Notes under the pieces: model-generated
What the model saw: only the letters and a program-made list of their open reading frames with translations
Database searches by the model: none
Told to the model about the DNA's origin: nothing
Translations under genes and position numbers: made by a program
Source: Lactiplantibacillus daoliensis
GTDB taxonomy: Bacteria; Bacillota; Bacilli; Lactobacillales; Lactobacillaceae
Assembly (NCBI RefSeq): GCF_005405005.1
Contig: NZ_BJDH01000007.1
Coordinates: forward strand, 1 to 41,136
DNA length: 41,136 nucleotides
Direction of reading: 5' to 3'
Shown: in pieces, positions 1 through 10,514 of the stretch
How positions within the stretch are numbered: the stretch's first letter is position 1
How the letters are laid out: every line of letters begins with the position of its first letter

Positions 1-108
1 TGCTAACAATCTCGAAGATTGCTAGACCCTACACATTTGATTTGTCGAAACTTTGTTCAGTTTTCAAAGGTCTAATTCGTTGGTTGATTACCTCAACGCA
101 ACTTAATC
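1..108 (-). other. 5' leader of an rRNA operon leaving the left edge
   Basis: Read on the minus strand, this stretch contains the motif CTTTGAAAACTGAACAAAG, which is typical of the leader and spacer (boxA region) of Bacillota rRNA operons. It lies just downstream of two good promoters and is followed by a small hairpin with arms at about 4-13 and 17-26. The 16S gene itself would start beyond position 1 and is not visible. The alternative, a 16S-23S spacer, is less likely because promoters are present. Confidence 0.65.
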
Positions 109-138
109 ATCATACCAAGTTGATAACAACTTGTCAAC
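109..138 (-). promoter_or_regulatory. rRNA operon promoter P2
   Basis: On the minus strand there is a perfect -35 TTGACA (138 to 133), an 18-base spacer, and a -10 TATGAT (114 to 109). It points left into the rRNA leader. The match to the sigma-A consensus is the best in the window, as expected for an rRNA promoter. Confidence 0.7.
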
Positions 139-208
139 AACTTTTTATAAATGATTTTCGATTGAAGGCTTGCGGCTAACCGCTTTGTGCGCCTCAACAA
201 CGTATACT

Positions 209-237
209 AATTTACCAATTATCCAGGCAGATTGCAA
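209..237 (-). promoter_or_regulatory. rRNA operon promoter P1 (probable)
   Basis: On the minus strand there is TTGCAA (237 to 232), a 17-base spacer ending in TGG, and TAAATT (214 to 209), giving an extended -10. It lies about 100 bp upstream of P2, the usual spacing of tandem rRNA promoters. The rest of the gap from 240 to 495 shows only an AT-rich palindrome (421-441) and no gene. Confidence 0.45.
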
Positions 238-495
238 GCCTTAAATTGCAAAAAGAACCAGTCAATATTGTCATGTCTACATTGGCATTTTATTAATGTA
301 CGGAAATAACCTTTTTTCGCTAATAATTCCGACGATAATAATCGGGTTTTAGTTTTATTAAAGCCACAACCATGGATAATACCATTCATCAATCAAAACA
401 ATGTTCGTTTTAAAATTTATCAACTTTTTTCAAAAAAGTTGCTTTAAGCGACAATAATCAACTATAAACACTCGCGAGCCGCCTAAAACTGCAGT

Positions 496-540
496 AAAAA
501 ACCGATTTGAAATTAGTTGCCTAATCTCAAATCGGTTTTT
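496..540 (-). terminator. Terminator of lysS
   Basis: Inverted repeat AACCGATTTGAaATTAG / CTAATcTCAAATCGGTT with A and T runs on its two sides. It sits directly after the lysS stop codon and separates lysS from the downstream rRNA promoters. Confidence 0.85.
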
Positions 541-547
541 AAATTGT

Positions 548-2101
<1,554 letters not shown>

Positions 2102-2132
2102 CTACTACATGTTAATTTTGACAATCAGTGCG

Positions 2133-2158
2133 TAAAAAAGCAAGTGAATTCTTCACTT
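2133..2158 (-). terminator. Terminator overlapping the dusB stop
   Basis: Seven-base stem AAGTGAA / TTCACTT with a three-base loop, followed on the minus strand by GC and six T residues. The stem includes the dusB stop codon. Short but well formed. Confidence 0.6.
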
Positions 2159-3178
2159 TACCGGTCGACTCGCAAAATAAGTTGCCAACTGCTCACTGAA
2201 ATCATCAATCAACGTCACCATTTTGCAAAGCGTCGTCGCCGACATCAACGCAACCTTCGTTCGAGTTGAACGTGGGATTCCTTTTAAATAGTATGGCACC
2301 TGTTCCCGAAATTCTTGGCAACCTTGATGTTCACCCTTTAACACCACCAGCCGTTGTAAATGTGACTTGGCAACTGCCAGTTTGTCCATTGGCGAGGGTA
2401 CCGGTAATAGGTCACCAGTCGCTAAATAATGTGTCGTTTGCGTCAAAATCCAGGGATTACCTTGCACAGCACGACCCATCATGACTGCCGTTGCACCAAC
2501 CTCCGTCAGCATACGTGCCGCATCTTCGGGGGTCCGCACATCACCATTACCCATCAATGGGATGGTCAAGGCATCCGCAACGCGCTTCAACGTATCCCAA
2601 TCGGCAGTACCACGATACAACTGTTGTCGTGTCCGCCCATGCATCGCAATTGCCGCAGCTCCCGCACGTTCAGCAGCTAAAGCATTCTTAACGGCATATA
2701 AATGGTCTTGGTCCCAGCCAGTTCGCATCTTAACAGTAACTGGCTTACGTACAGCCGCCGTAACCGCTGCGACCATCTCATAAACTTTGTCAGGATCCAA
2801 CAGCCATTTTGCCCCAGCATCCGTCTTAGTGACCTTATTCACCGGACACCCCATATTAATATCAATGATATCGGCGGCAGTCTGTTGATCGACAAATTGG
2901 GCAGCCTGAACTAGGGTTTCCTTAGTTCCGCCATAAATCTGGATGCTCATTGGGTGCTCTTTAGGATCCACAAACAACATCCGAAGGGTCTTCTGGTTCT
3001 GATACATAATCCCCTTATCGGAAATCATCTCACAAACAACTAGTCCCGCCCCAAAGTTTTTGCAAATGAGTCGAAAGGCCGCATTAGTTACTCCAGCCAT
3101 TGGTGCGACGACGACTCGATTAGGAATCGTCACATCACCAATTTGCCACGAGCTACTGAGTTGCTTACGCATCGCCAT
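2153..3178 (-). CDS. dusB: tRNA-dihydrouridine synthase (DusB family)
   Basis: FMN- and NADPH-dependent enzyme that reduces specific uridines to dihydrouridine in tRNA. The 341-residue TIM-barrel protein shows the family signatures in order: APMAGVT (about 25-31), QIYG (80-83), NMGCP with the catalytic cysteine C111, VKMRTGW (149-155), HGRTRQQLYRG (from H180) and GNGDVRTPEDA. The first ATG overlaps the end of hslO by 14 bases, and a second ATG lies two codons later. Neither has a strong ribosome binding site of its own, so translational coupling to hslO is likely. The lysS-dus-hslO-ftsH order is the conserved lactobacillus arrangement. Which uridine it modifies cannot be read from the sequence. 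Confidence 0.93.
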   Translation of the reverse strand: MAMRKQLSSSWQIGDVTIPNRVVVAPMAGVTNAAFRLICKNFGAGLVVCEMISDKGIMYQNQKTLRMLFVDPKEHPMSIQIYGGTKETLVQAAQFVDQQTAADIIDINMGCPVNKVTKTDAGAKWLLDPDKVYEMVAAVTAAVRKPVTVKMRTGWDQDHLYAVKNALAAERAGAAAIAMHGRTRQQLYRGTADWDTLKRVADALTIPLMGNGDVRTPEDAARMLTEVGATAVMMGRAVQGNPWILTQTTHYLATGDLLPVPSPMDKLAVAKSHLQRLVVLKGEHQGCQEFREQVPYYLKGIPRSTRTKVALMSATTLCKMVTLIDDFSEQLATYFASRPVK

Positions 3179-4052
3179 GTGAACGGCTCAGAACAGCTTG
3201 TAATTCCGCTACAGAGAATTGATACTTATCACCACAAAAATGACAAACGGCTTCTGCCCCGTGATCTTCATCGATCATTGCTTGCACTTCATGCTTGGGT
3301 AATGCCATCAAAGATTCAGCAAACCGTTCCTTCGAACAGTCACACTTGAAAGCCACTGGCATCTTATCAAGCACTTTCACATCGCCATCAAACAGCAAAT
3401 TCAAAATGTCTTCTGGTGTCTTACCATCTCGTAACAATTGCGACACTAATGGTAAGTCTTTCAGTTTACCTTCTAATGAACTAATCGCTTCATCCGTCGC
3501 ATTTGGTAGCACTTGGACTAAGAATCCCCCAGCCACACCAATCGTATTATCTTCATTAACAAATACCGACAAGCCAACCGCTGATGGAATCTGTTCGGAT
3601 TGTGCAAGATAGTAGGTAAAGTCTTCGCCTAGTTCACCTGAAACCAACGGCACTTGTCCGGTAAATGGATCACCGACACCTTGAGACTTAGTGACTGCTA
3701 AGAAACCATTGGACCCAACTGCGGCCTTAACATCAATTTTATGCTTTTCATTCAACGGTAAATGGACGTGCGGATTTTGAAGATACCCTTTAACTGTCCC
3801 CTTAGCATTACCATCAACCACGATCCCACCAACGGGACCATCACCATTAATCTTGACAGTTAGCTGTTCATCCCCCTTTAAAATGGAAGAAGCTAACAAT
3901 AACGTCCCAACCAAGCTCCGACCTAACGCAGCTGACGCGGCACTCCAAGTATCATGTCGACGTTGAGCTTCAGCAACAATATCCGTCGCATTCACCGCAT
4001 ACGCCCGAAACATTTCGTTGCCGGCCACACTTTTAACTAAATAATCTGCCAT
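3165..4052 (-). CDS. hslO: Hsp33 redox-regulated chaperone
   Basis: Cytosolic holdase chaperone that becomes active when its zinc-binding cysteines are oxidised. The 295-residue product has the N-terminal Hsp33 fold and four C-terminal cysteines in the family pattern: C237-x-C239 (KCDCSKERF) and C270-x-x-C273 (CHFCG). The start is ATG 4052, which has AGGAG seven bases upstream. An in-frame TTG one codon earlier is too close to that site. It overlaps dusB by 14 bases, so the two are co-transcribed. The ftsH terminator lies only about 50 bases upstream, so a promoter must be squeezed into that gap, where only a weak TATGAT was seen. It belongs with ftsH to a proteostasis neighbourhood also found in Bacillus. 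Confidence 0.96.
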   Translation of the reverse strand: MADYLVKSVAGNEMFRAYAVNATDIVAEAQRRHDTWSAASAALGRSLVGTLLLASSILKGDEQLTVKINGDGPVGGIVVDGNAKGTVKGYLQNPHVHLPLNEKHKIDVKAAVGSNGFLAVTKSQGVGDPFTGQVPLVSGELGEDFTYYLAQSEQIPSAVGLSVFVNEDNTIGVAGGFLVQVLPNATDEAISSLEGKLKDLPLVSQLLRDGKTPEDILNLLFDGDVKVLDKMPVAFKCDCSKERFAESLMALPKHEVQAMIDEDHGAEAVCHFCGDKYQFSVAELQAVLSRSHGDA

Positions 4053-4100
4053 CAATATGCTCCTATCTCTGTTTTAAACTTTCGATTAATCATAACGCAT

Positions 4101-4132
4101 AAAAAGAGCCGAGACAAAGTCTCAGCTCTTTT
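4101..4132 (-). terminator. Terminator of ftsH
   Basis: Stem AAGAGCcGAGAC / GTCTCaGCTCTT with a three-base loop and a T run on the minus strand. It lies a few bases after the ftsH stop codon. Confidence 0.85.
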
Positions 4133-4144
4133 CGTGATTTCTTA

Positions 4145-6322
4145 TTAAGCTTGACTGTCAGAATCATCAGCTGATGACGCTGCACTATCGGCTTCACTTG
4201 CCGCGCTCGTTGCACTTGTGGCTGAGTCAGCTTCGCTCGTTGCGATTGAAGTTGCTTCAGAACCAGCAGCAGATTCACTTGGGAAAGTGGTTTCACTAGT
4301 TGCATCCGTATTAGTTGCTTGGGCGTCTGCTTGCTTTTCAGCTTCACGGCGTTCCAATTCACGTTTAGATTCTTCGAAGGAGGCAGCTTTTTCGCTAGGA
4401 AATTCACTGCCAGTCTTCTCAGGCATCTTCCCAGTGTTAAATAAGCTGAGAATCTGCTTTTCATCCAACGTTTCATACTTCAGCAAGGCTTCCGCGATTA
4501 ACTTATGTTGTTCACGGTGTGACTGAATAATGTCGGTTGCAGTTTGGTGAGCTTCCTCGGCCAAACGACGAACTTCGTCATCAATCAATTGAGCCGTATG
4601 TTGTGAAAAGGCGCTAGCGCCCATGCCTTGTTGATAAGCAGCTTGCTGGTTGGCATTTTCTAATTCAACTGGGCCAAGTTTTTCACTCATCCCATATTGA
4701 GTAACCATCGCACGCGCAATTTGAGTTGCTTGTTCGAAGTCATTAGAAGCACCGGATGATTGTGCGTCGAAGATGACTTCTTCAGCTGCACGACCACCCA
4801 TTAAACCAGCCATCTGTTCCTTGGCATCACGTTTTGACATCAACATTTGATCTTCACGTGGCAACATGATGGCGTAACCGCCAGCACGACCCCGTGGCAC
4901 GATCGTAACTTTATGCACGACCCGCGCATCGTTCAAGACTAACCCAACAATCGTATGTCCAGCTTCATGGTAAGCCACGGTTTCCCGTTCATGCTTGCTG
5001 ACAACCCGATCGTGTTTAGCTGGCCCGGCGATAACCCGGTCTTCCGCTTCATCCAAGTCCGACGCTTCGACTTGTTTCTTATTACGACGAGCAGCGAGTA
5101 AAGCCGCTTCGTTCAATAAGTTTTCCAAATCAGCCCCAACGAACCCAGGCGTTTGCTTAGCAATTTCTTTCAAATCAACATCCGCTGCTAAAGGCTTGTT
5201 CTTAGCATGGACTTTCAAAATGGCTTCCCGACCCTTAACGTCTGGACGACCAACTAAGATCTTCCGGTCAAAACGACCTGGACGTAGCAAGGCAGGATCC
5301 AAAACATCGGAACGGTTGGTAGCTGCCATGACGATAACACCTTCGTTACCCGTAAACCCATCCATTTCAACCAATAATTGGTTTAAGGTTTGTTCACGTT
5401 CATCATGACCGCCGCCCATACCGTTACCACGTTGCCGACCAACCGCATCAATTTCATCAATAAAGATGATTGATGGGGCATTCTTCTTGGCTTGTTCAAA
5501 CAAGTCCCGAACACGACTAGCCCCGACCCCGACGAACATTTCAACGAAGTCTGAACCAGAGATTGAGAAGAATGGCACGCCCGCTTCACCAGCGACCGCC
5601 TTGGCCAATAACGTTTTACCAGTACCCGGAGGCCCCTCGAGCAAGACACCCGATGGAATCCGCGCGCCTAAGGAAACAAACTTACGCGGATCTTTCAAGA
5701 ATTCGACAACTTCGACCAATTCTTGTTTTTCTTCTTCTTCACCGGCAACATCTGAGAAACGAACTTTGTTTTGCTTACTATCGGCAGGTTTTGCCTTAGT
5801 TTTACCAAAGTTCATCACACGGTTGTTCCCGCCGCCTTGACCTGATTGTCCCATCATCATATAGAATAGGAACACAAATAAGATCAATGGTGCGATATAC
5901 ATCAATAACGTGACCCAGATCCCGCTAGATTCTTCAGCTTTCGCCGTTAATTTAACGTTTTTCTTGGCAGCCAACTTGGAAACCTGATCCACCGTTGAGT
6001 TGTTTTCCAACATTGTGGTTGAGAAAGATGTCGTCTTACTTGACGAACTGCTAATTCCCAAGGCATTTGTTGAAGAAACTTTTTGTGCTTTCCGGTATTG
6101 ACCAGTCACCTTGTAGACGCCGCCACTAGGCTGGATACTAACGTTTTTGACGTTATCCTTGTCTAATTGCGTGACAAATTCGCTATAGCGGATATTTTGG
6201 GTTTGTGAGCCGGAATTATTTCCAAAGAAGAAGTAAATAATCCCCATTAAGCTTAGAAAGATCAAAATATAAAATAAGCTATTACGAAAGAGTCCATTAC
6301 GTCGATTGTTGTTGTTGTTCAT
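4145..6322 (-). CDS. ftsH: ATP-dependent zinc metalloprotease FtsH
   Basis: Membrane-bound hexameric AAA+ protease that extracts and degrades membrane and regulatory proteins. The 725-residue product has two membrane segments (about 16-33 and 136-157) around an extracytoplasmic domain. These are followed by Walker A GPPGTGKT (about 230-237), Walker B IIFIDEID, the second region of homology ending in RPGRFDR, and the zinc site HEAGH (about 452-456). The start is ATG 6322 with AAGGAGG five bases upstream. An earlier in-frame ATG sits on top of that site and is rejected. The last 75 residues are a low-complexity Ser/Ala/Glu/Asp/Thr tail, likely disordered and probably variable between strains. 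A promoter with a CtsR-type operator precedes it, matching the reported membership of L. plantarum ftsH in the CtsR heat-stress regulon. Confidence 0.97.
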   Translation of the reverse strand: MNNNNNRRNGLFRNSLFYILIFLSLMGIIYFFFGNNSGSQTQNIRYSEFVTQLDKDNVKNVSIQPSGGVYKVTGQYRKAQKVSSTNALGISSSSSKTTSFSTTMLENNSTVDQVSKLAAKKNVKLTAKAEESSGIWVTLLMYIAPLILFVFLFYMMMGQSGQGGGNNRVMNFGKTKAKPADSKQNKVRFSDVAGEEEEKQELVEVVEFLKDPRKFVSLGARIPSGVLLEGPPGTGKTLLAKAVAGEAGVPFFSISGSDFVEMFVGVGASRVRDLFEQAKKNAPSIIFIDEIDAVGRQRGNGMGGGHDEREQTLNQLLVEMDGFTGNEGVIVMAATNRSDVLDPALLRPGRFDRKILVGRPDVKGREAILKVHAKNKPLAADVDLKEIAKQTPGFVGADLENLLNEAALLAARRNKKQVEASDLDEAEDRVIAGPAKHDRVVSKHERETVAYHEAGHTIVGLVLNDARVVHKVTIVPRGRAGGYAIMLPREDQMLMSKRDAKEQMAGLMGGRAAEEVIFDAQSSGASNDFEQATQIARAMVTQYGMSEKLGPVELENANQQAAYQQGMGASAFSQHTAQLIDDEVRRLAEEAHQTATDIIQSHREQHKLIAEALLKYETLDEKQILSLFNTGKMPEKTGSEFPSEKAASFEESKRELERREAEKQADAQATNTDATSETTFPSESAAGSEATSIATSEADSATSATSAASEADSAASSADDSDSQA

Positions 6323-6388
6323 ATGTGCCTCCTTCATCGAAACTTTTATAACCTATTAAAAGCACGGTACTATTCTTCGATAGTCTAA

Positions 6389-6418
6389 ATAATAGCACAT
6401 TTGACTATCATTGACCAA
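6389..6418 (-). promoter_or_regulatory. ftsH promoter with CtsR operator
   Basis: On the minus strand there is -35 TTGGTC (6418 to 6413), an 18-base spacer, and -10 TATTAT (6394 to 6389) preceded by TGC, an extended -10. Overlapping the -35 is GGTCAATGATAGTCAAA (6416 to 6400). This fits the CtsR heptad tandem RGTCAAA-NAN-RGTCAAA with one mismatch. The site begins right after the hpt stop codon, so ftsH can be induced separately from tilS-hpt. Confidence 0.7.
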
Positions 6419-6961
6419 TTATTTATGCTCGTAAATTGCTGGCTTCAAAATTCCAACGTAAGGCAGGTTCCGATAGCGTTCGGCATAATCCAAACCGTAA
6501 CCGACCACAAATTCATTTGGCACTTCAAATCCGATATAATCAGCCTTAATATCAACTAGTCGACCAGCTGGTTTATCCAACAAGGTACAGACTTTGACCG
6601 ACTTAACGTTGCGCCGCTTCAACAGATCTACCATAAACTTCAAGGTCCGACCAGTATCAATAATGTCTTCAATCACCAAGACATCGCGACCTTCAACATC
6701 ATCATCTAAATCCTTCGTTAATTGGACTTCCCCACTTGAAATGGTTTCGTTCCCGTAACTGGATAAATTAATAAAGTCTAAGTCTGCGTAAACATCCATT
6801 TCCCGGATAATATCCGTAGTAAATAAGACGGCACCCTTGAGTACACAAATAATTAATGGATTTTTATCAGCATATTCCGCTGTTAATTCCTGACCCAATT
6901 TCTGCGCAACCTGATGGATATCCTCGCGACTATAAAGTACTCGTTCAATGTCGTTGTTCAT
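6419..6961 (-). CDS. hpt: Hypoxanthine phosphoribosyltransferase
   Basis: Purine salvage enzyme that converts hypoxanthine (and usually guanine) with PRPP to IMP or GMP. The 180-residue protein has the type I phosphoribosyltransferase PRPP loop [13 protein letters not shown] at about 94-106. It also has the N-terminal LKGA motif near 41-44 and the C-terminal [20 protein letters not shown] segment of the family. The start ATG overlaps the tilS stop in an ATGA arrangement. An AAGGAG lies 13 bases upstream inside tilS, so translation is coupled. The tilS-hprT-ftsH order is conserved across Bacillota, and in Bacillus HprT and TilS also influence ftsH expression. The symbols hpt and hprT are both in use. 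Confidence 0.95.
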   Translation of the reverse strand: MNNDIERVLYSREDIHQVAQKLGQELTAEYADKNPLIICVLKGAVLFTTDIIREMDVYADLDFINLSSYGNETISSGEVQLTKDLDDDVEGRDVLVIEDIIDTGRTLKFMVDLLKRRNVKSVKVCTLLDKPAGRLVDIKADYIGFEVPNEFVVGYGLDYAERYRNLPYVGILKPAIYEHK

Positions 6962-8334
6962 CGTTTCAGATGTACTCCTTTCAACTCCGTATGTTTTAAG
7001 GCTAAAAATACTGTTTGTGCCCTAGCAATGTTCGGATCGCGGTAACTAAACTTATGACCCACTAACCACAACACCGTTCCGTGAGCATTCACTAAGACCT
7101 GCACGGCCGTACGTTCAGACCGCGGAACCTTTTGATCAATTAAAACCCGGCGAACTAATTGTTGCCCACCGTGCTTCAACTTTAACTGATCACCAGGTTG
7201 CCACGGTCGTAAAACCAGCGGCATGTCACTATTCAGTAATGGAAACGGCTGACTAGCAACAGTTGGCGATGTCCTAAAAACACCCACTGATTGGGTCGCA
7301 GTAATTTTCTGCCATTGGTCTAAGTCTACCATAATTTTTTCACTGGGCCTTAACTTTTTGACCCTTTTTTTAACAGGTAAAACAGCAAGCATACCGGCGG
7401 CTTTCACCAATTCAAGTGTCGCCGTCAGTGGCAGACGGCTTGAAGCTGATTGTGAGTTGATGGCCCAATGATAAGTTGGCACTAGCTTGGTTTCACTAAC
7501 TAACTGCCGGGTGTGCTTTTGCAGCCACGCTTGCAACACCGGTAACCGCCATTGACTGGGCAGCTTTGACAACTGTTGCAAATCCAATTGTTGCTGCACT
7601 TGAACAGTTGGTAACAAGGTCGCAACCATCTGTGCTTTAGCGCTAAGCAGCGTTGACAACTGTTGTTCATAGGTCGCAACATGACTTAAGAATTCCGGAT
7701 TAACTTGCATTAATTCTGGGACGACCCGTTGTCGCAACCGATTCCGCGTTAGCGTCACATCCTGATTAGTAACGTCTTCATAGAACGTTAATTGATGTTC
7801 GGACGCGTAGTCGCGTAACTGTTGTTTTGAAAACGTCAATAACGGTCGAACTAACTGCCCCGTCTGGAAAGGGCGACTCGCTTGGATTCCTCGTAATTGT
7901 GCCAGATCACCGCCACGGGCCAGTTTCATTAAATAGGTTTCTGCCTGATCATTCGCATGATGGCCAGTTAACACCGCTGTCGCCCCAGACGTTGCCATGA
8001 CCTTGGCAAAAAAATCATATCGAAACTGACGACCGGCAGCTTCAACACCATTTTGGGGATGCTGATCAGCTGACCACTCGGCTATTTTTAGGCTGATTGA
8101 GCGGGTCGCACAATAGTCTGTTAAGAATGCCGCTTCTTCGGCCGACTGTGCGCGTAAATGATGATTGACATGTGCCACCAAAATTTGAGGCCGTTGCTGT
8201 ACGGGCACTCGTTGTAACAAGTCCAGTAGCACCATTGAATCCACACCGGTCGAAACAGCAACAACAATTGTCTGATCTGGTGATAATAAATTCTGTTGTG
8301 CTAAAGCCCGATTAAATCGTTGGATTAGCGTCAT
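6958..8334 (-). CDS. tilS: tRNA(Ile)-lysidine synthase
   Basis: Modifies C34 of the CAU anticodon of tRNA-Ile2 to lysidine with ATP and lysine, so that AUA is read as isoleucine; essential in most bacteria. The 458-residue product has an N-terminal PP-loop ATPase domain with the signature at 28-33, followed by HVNHHLR and [19 protein letters not shown] motifs. C-terminal TilS substrate-recognition domains follow. The PP-loop reads STGVDS rather than the common SGGxDS. The catalytic aspartate and last serine remain, and lactobacillar homologues are thought to share this. The start ATG 8334 has AAGGGGG upstream. It is the first gene of tilS-hpt. No clear promoter was found in the upstream gap, which is mostly filled by a structured repeat. 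Confidence 0.94.
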   Translation of the reverse strand: MTLIQRFNRALAQQNLLSPDQTIVVAVSTGVDSMVLLDLLQRVPVQQRPQILVAHVNHHLRAQSAEEAAFLTDYCATRSISLKIAEWSADQHPQNGVEAAGRQFRYDFFAKVMATSGATAVLTGHHANDQAETYLMKLARGGDLAQLRGIQASRPFQTGQLVRPLLTFSKQQLRDYASEHQLTFYEDVTNQDVTLTRNRLRQRVVPELMQVNPEFLSHVATYEQQLSTLLSAKAQMVATLLPTVQVQQQLDLQQLSKLPSQWRLPVLQAWLQKHTRQLVSETKLVPTYHWAINSQSASSRLPLTATLELVKAAGMLAVLPVKKRVKKLRPSEKIMVDLDQWQKITATQSVGVFRTSPTVASQPFPLLNSDMPLVLRPWQPGDQLKLKHGGQQLVRRVLIDQKVPRSERTAVQVLVNAHGTVLWLVGHKFSYRDPNIARAQTVFLALKHTELKGVHLKR

Positions 8335-8466
8335 TGGTAGCAGCCCCCTTCATTAAATTAATTTCATTTTAAATATGATTCTACGACCGTGTGGCGTAAG
8401 ACACTGAATTCAGTCACTCAATCTATTCGCTGGTCACAAATTACTTAGTCAAAACTAGTCGATGAC

Positions 8467-8870
8467 TGCCGCTTCCGATTGTTGCTGATAACATGCGGAC
8501 GAGAGACCGGTTCAAGCCTTGGAAACGTCTTGACCCTCGCCCGGAAGCTTTGCCAAACCCGTAAATTTCCCGAACCGTCCGTGGTGTAAGACCGGAAAAA
8601 AACGCCGGTCAAACGCCACCTGCACGTCCGATGCCATCAGTAACAGTCTCCAACTAATCAGTGCCCCTTTTTTGGATAAATCAGTTATTTATCTTGGCGG
8701 AGTCAGTCAAAATCGGTGTGCAGTGTCGGCGAGATTAGTCAGCGTTCTTAGTTGACTAATCTCGCGGGGCAATTCAAAGACGTGTTTCGTCGGCTTTGAA
8801 TTGAGGTGCCAGACCGTCCTTTGGCTGGCACCGTCCCCCACAGCACACCGATTTTGACAGACGGAGTGCT
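8467..8870 (+). repeat. Two-module structured intergenic repeat, copy A
   Basis: A 404-bp non-coding, GC-richer element that aligns nearly end to end with the reverse complement of 30933-31327; only a central stretch (about 8655-8695) differs. Module 1 is closed by a long stem, 8481-8501 with 8625-8644. It contains a GGTTCAAG-type hairpin and the GACCGG/CCGGTC hairpin (about 8610). Module 2 is closed by 24-base arms (8702-8725 with 8839-8862, 22 paired). It encloses a perfect 13-bp stem (8729-8741 with 8753-8765), CAATTCAAAG/CTTTGAATTG and GGTGCCAG/CTGGCACC. It is not a known rRNA, tRNA or IS to my knowledge. It lies between the yabR terminator and tilS. The flanks 8335-8466 and 8871-8961 hold no gene; a 12-base palindrome is at 8403-8414. 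Confidence 0.85.
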
Positions 8871-8961
8871 GAACTTTGGCAAGTCTACTTTAGACGTCAT
8901 GGTTACTGGTAATGTGACATTTGTGATGTTTTTAAGTCTTGCAACCTTTAGTTCTTAAACT

Positions 8962-9003
8962 AAAAAAACACCCGCACAGACCACAATAGTCTCGCACGGG
9001 TGC
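8962..9003 (-). terminator. Terminator of the pth-yabR block
   Basis: GC-rich stem CACCCGTGCGAGAC / GTCTgTGCGGGTG with a seven-base loop, followed on the minus strand by seven T residues. It lies 38 bases after the yabR stop. Confidence 0.85.
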
Positions 9004-9041
9004 TTGAATTTAACTAAATTAAATGGCGAGTAGCTTCACAC

Positions 9042-9587
9042 TTAGCTCCGACGACCACCACGGCCGCCACGCTTACCTTCAGTATTACGCTTCAAGGTTG
9101 CTAGGCGATCTTCACTATCCTTTAAGAAGCCAGACATCAATGAATCAAAGTCATCCTTCTTAGGCTCATGTTGCCGTGATTGGAAACGGCCACCGCCGTT
9201 ACCGCCACGACTATGGAAATTGTTTGAACGATGGTTGCCACCACCATTGCTTTGGTGTTCATTATGATCAGAACGACCATGATTATTGCTTGGACGACCA
9301 TTGCCACCTTGATGACTATTATGATGGTCATGTTCGTGTTCACCTTGAGGATGATCAACGGCTTTCCGAATGGACAAACCGATTTTACCATCATTGCCAA
9401 CAGTTAACACTTTGACGGTCACTTCATCGCCAACACTCAAAACATCATGGATGTCTTTAACAAATCCATCGGAAACTTCACTGATGTGCACCAGCCCCGT
9501 TTGATTGTTACCCAGGTTCACGAACGCACCAAAATTAGTGATCCCAGAAACTTTACCAGTGACTTTCGTACCTACTTCAATTGCCAT
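9042..9587 (-). CDS. yabR: S1-domain RNA-binding protein (YabR/general stress protein 13 type)
   Basis: Small RNA-binding protein of the S1 family, expected to associate with ribosomes or mRNA; its exact role is not settled. Residues 1-75 form one S1 domain (GTKVTGKVSGITNFGAFVNL, TGLVHISEVSDGFV, VKVLTVGNDGKIGLSIRKA). The rest, to residue 181, is a low-complexity Gly/His/Asn/Arg/Ser tail ending in RGG-like KRGGRGGRRS, probably a flexible RNA-binding extension. Its position after divIC and before tilS matches Bacillus yabR, which is why I use that symbol; streptococcal CvfD is a related S1 protein. The start ATG has a strong AGGAGG upstream, with a long A/T spacer. A 124-base gap separates it from divIC and a strong terminator follows. 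Confidence 0.88.
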   Translation of the reverse strand: MAIEVGTKVTGKVSGITNFGAFVNLGNNQTGLVHISEVSDGFVKDIHDVLSVGDEVTVKVLTVGNDGKIGLSIRKAVDHPQGEHEHDHHNSHQGGNGRPSNNHGRSDHNEHQSNGGGNHRSNNFHSRGGNGGGRFQSRQHEPKKDDFDSLMSGFLKDSEDRLATLKRNTEGKRGGRGGRRS

Positions 9588-9711
9588 AAAAAAAGTTGTT
9601 CCTCCTATGAAATAATGGTTTTAGTATAGCATACTTTGTGAAATGTTGAGTTAAATTCTCACGGGTCCTATCGAAAATGGTCTACCTTCAAATAACCTTG
9701 CTAAAGATTGA

Positions 9712-10110
9712 TTAATTAGCAGTTACATCTGACGCGTTGTCATTTGGTAAGCTATAGACCGTTTCGCCACGCTTCGTATAATCATACTTCGACCGCAATA
9801 ATTTCTGGAGATAGTCCTCATTATTGAGCTGCTTGATTTGGCTATTGAGCTTGGCATTTTTTCGCTGTTCCTGTTTCAAATTAACTTGACTCGTCGCAAC
9901 TTGATGATTGACTTGACTTAGGTTTGCACGCGTATTGATCAACTGACACCCAAAAAATAATAGTAACGCTCCAAAAATGGCCACGATTAAGATGAAGCGT
10001 CGCCGCCGAACTTGGCTAATTCGTTCACCATAGCCTTGCAGGTCAGACGCTTTTTGTCGCGAATAATCATTATTCAAGTGTTTAACATTATTACGTGACC
10101 CATTTGTCAT
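9712..10110 (-). CDS. divIC: Cell-division protein DivIC (FtsB-like)
   Basis: Bitopic membrane protein of the divisome that pairs with FtsL and DivIB. The 132-residue product has a short basic cytoplasmic N terminus (VRRRR near 34-38), a single membrane segment (about 39-57), an extracytoplasmic coiled-coil stretch (about 58-105), and the conserved DivIC ending LRSKYDYTKRGETVYSLP. The start ATG 10110 is chosen because GAAAGGA lies about 12 bases upstream. An in-frame TTG at 10131 sits on that site. It follows rqcP by 113 bases and precedes yabR, the same order as in Bacillus. Confidence rests on topology, size and context together, since DivIC sequences are poorly conserved. Confidence 0.9.
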   Translation of the reverse strand: MTNGSRNNVKHLNNDYSRQKASDLQGYGERISQVRRRRFILIVAIFGALLLFFGCQLINTRANLSQVNHQVATSQVNLKQEQRKNAKLNSQIKQLNNEDYLQKLLRSKYDYTKRGETVYSLPNDNASDVTAN

Positions 10111-10223
10111 GTTCTGTGCCAGTCCTTTCAAATTGTGTTGACTAAATTATAACAACTTCAACCGATGGTGTAAACGACATCATGATGATTAGACCAATGT
10201 TTATGGTCATTCTAATGAACTAA

Positions 10224-10511
10224 TTAATCACTGAATGGCTGACGATAATCAGTCTTGTAATCTTCGCTGACAATATCATACATTAATTCAGCGTCGTTTT
10301 TCTTCGTTGTTTCCAACAATTGATTGATTTTAATCGTTAAGGTCTTATTCCCAAAACCAATAATTAATTCGTCACCGACACTCACACTACTGGAAGACTT
10401 GGCAACTTTACCATTGATTTGAATCCGACCTTTGTCGGCGATTTCCTTGGCAACTGTCCGCCGTTTGATAATACGTGAAACCTTCAAAAATTTATCTAAA
10501 CGCATACTCAT
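10224..10511 (-). CDS. rqcP: S4-domain ribosome quality-control protein RqcP (YabO)
   Basis: Small S4 RNA-binding protein. In Bacillus subtilis RqcP (YabO) assists RqcH in adding C-terminal alanine tails to nascent chains on obstructed 50S subunits. The 95-residue product is almost entirely an S4 domain: [20 protein letters not shown] at 4-23, then [20 protein letters not shown]. The ATG start lies three bases after the flippase stop, and its ribosome binding site AAGGAAAGGAA lies inside the flippase end, so the two are translationally linked. The mfd-flippase-rqcP-divIC-yabR order supports the assignment. Confidence 0.9.
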   Translation of the reverse strand: MSMRLDKFLKVSRIIKRRTVAKEIADKGRIQINGKVAKSSSSVSVGDELIIGFGNKTLTIKINQLLETTKKNDAELMYDIVSEDYKTDYRQPFSD

Positions 10512-10514
10512 AAT

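Noticed and set aside
421-441. AT-rich palindrome CAACTTTTTT/AAAAAAGTTG
   Set aside because: The one-base loop makes an RNA hairpin unlikely, no gene end is adjacent, and such A/T palindromes arise easily by chance. It could still be a protein site.
4218-5840. Long open frames antisense to ftsH (and antisense to mfd, murF and others)
   Set aside because: They are on the opposite strand of certain genes, without start signals or recognisable products, and reflect codon bias.
8403-8414. Palindrome ACTGAATTCAGT upstream of tilS
   Set aside because: Only 12 bases, not placed next to a recognisable promoter, and not repeated elsewhere that I saw.
9137-9400. Second frame within the yabR tail (and similar frames within ftsH and cshA tails)
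   Set aside because: These are shadows of low-complexity Gly/Arg/Ser codons; the main frame carries the S1, AAA or helicase domain and a proper ribosome binding site.
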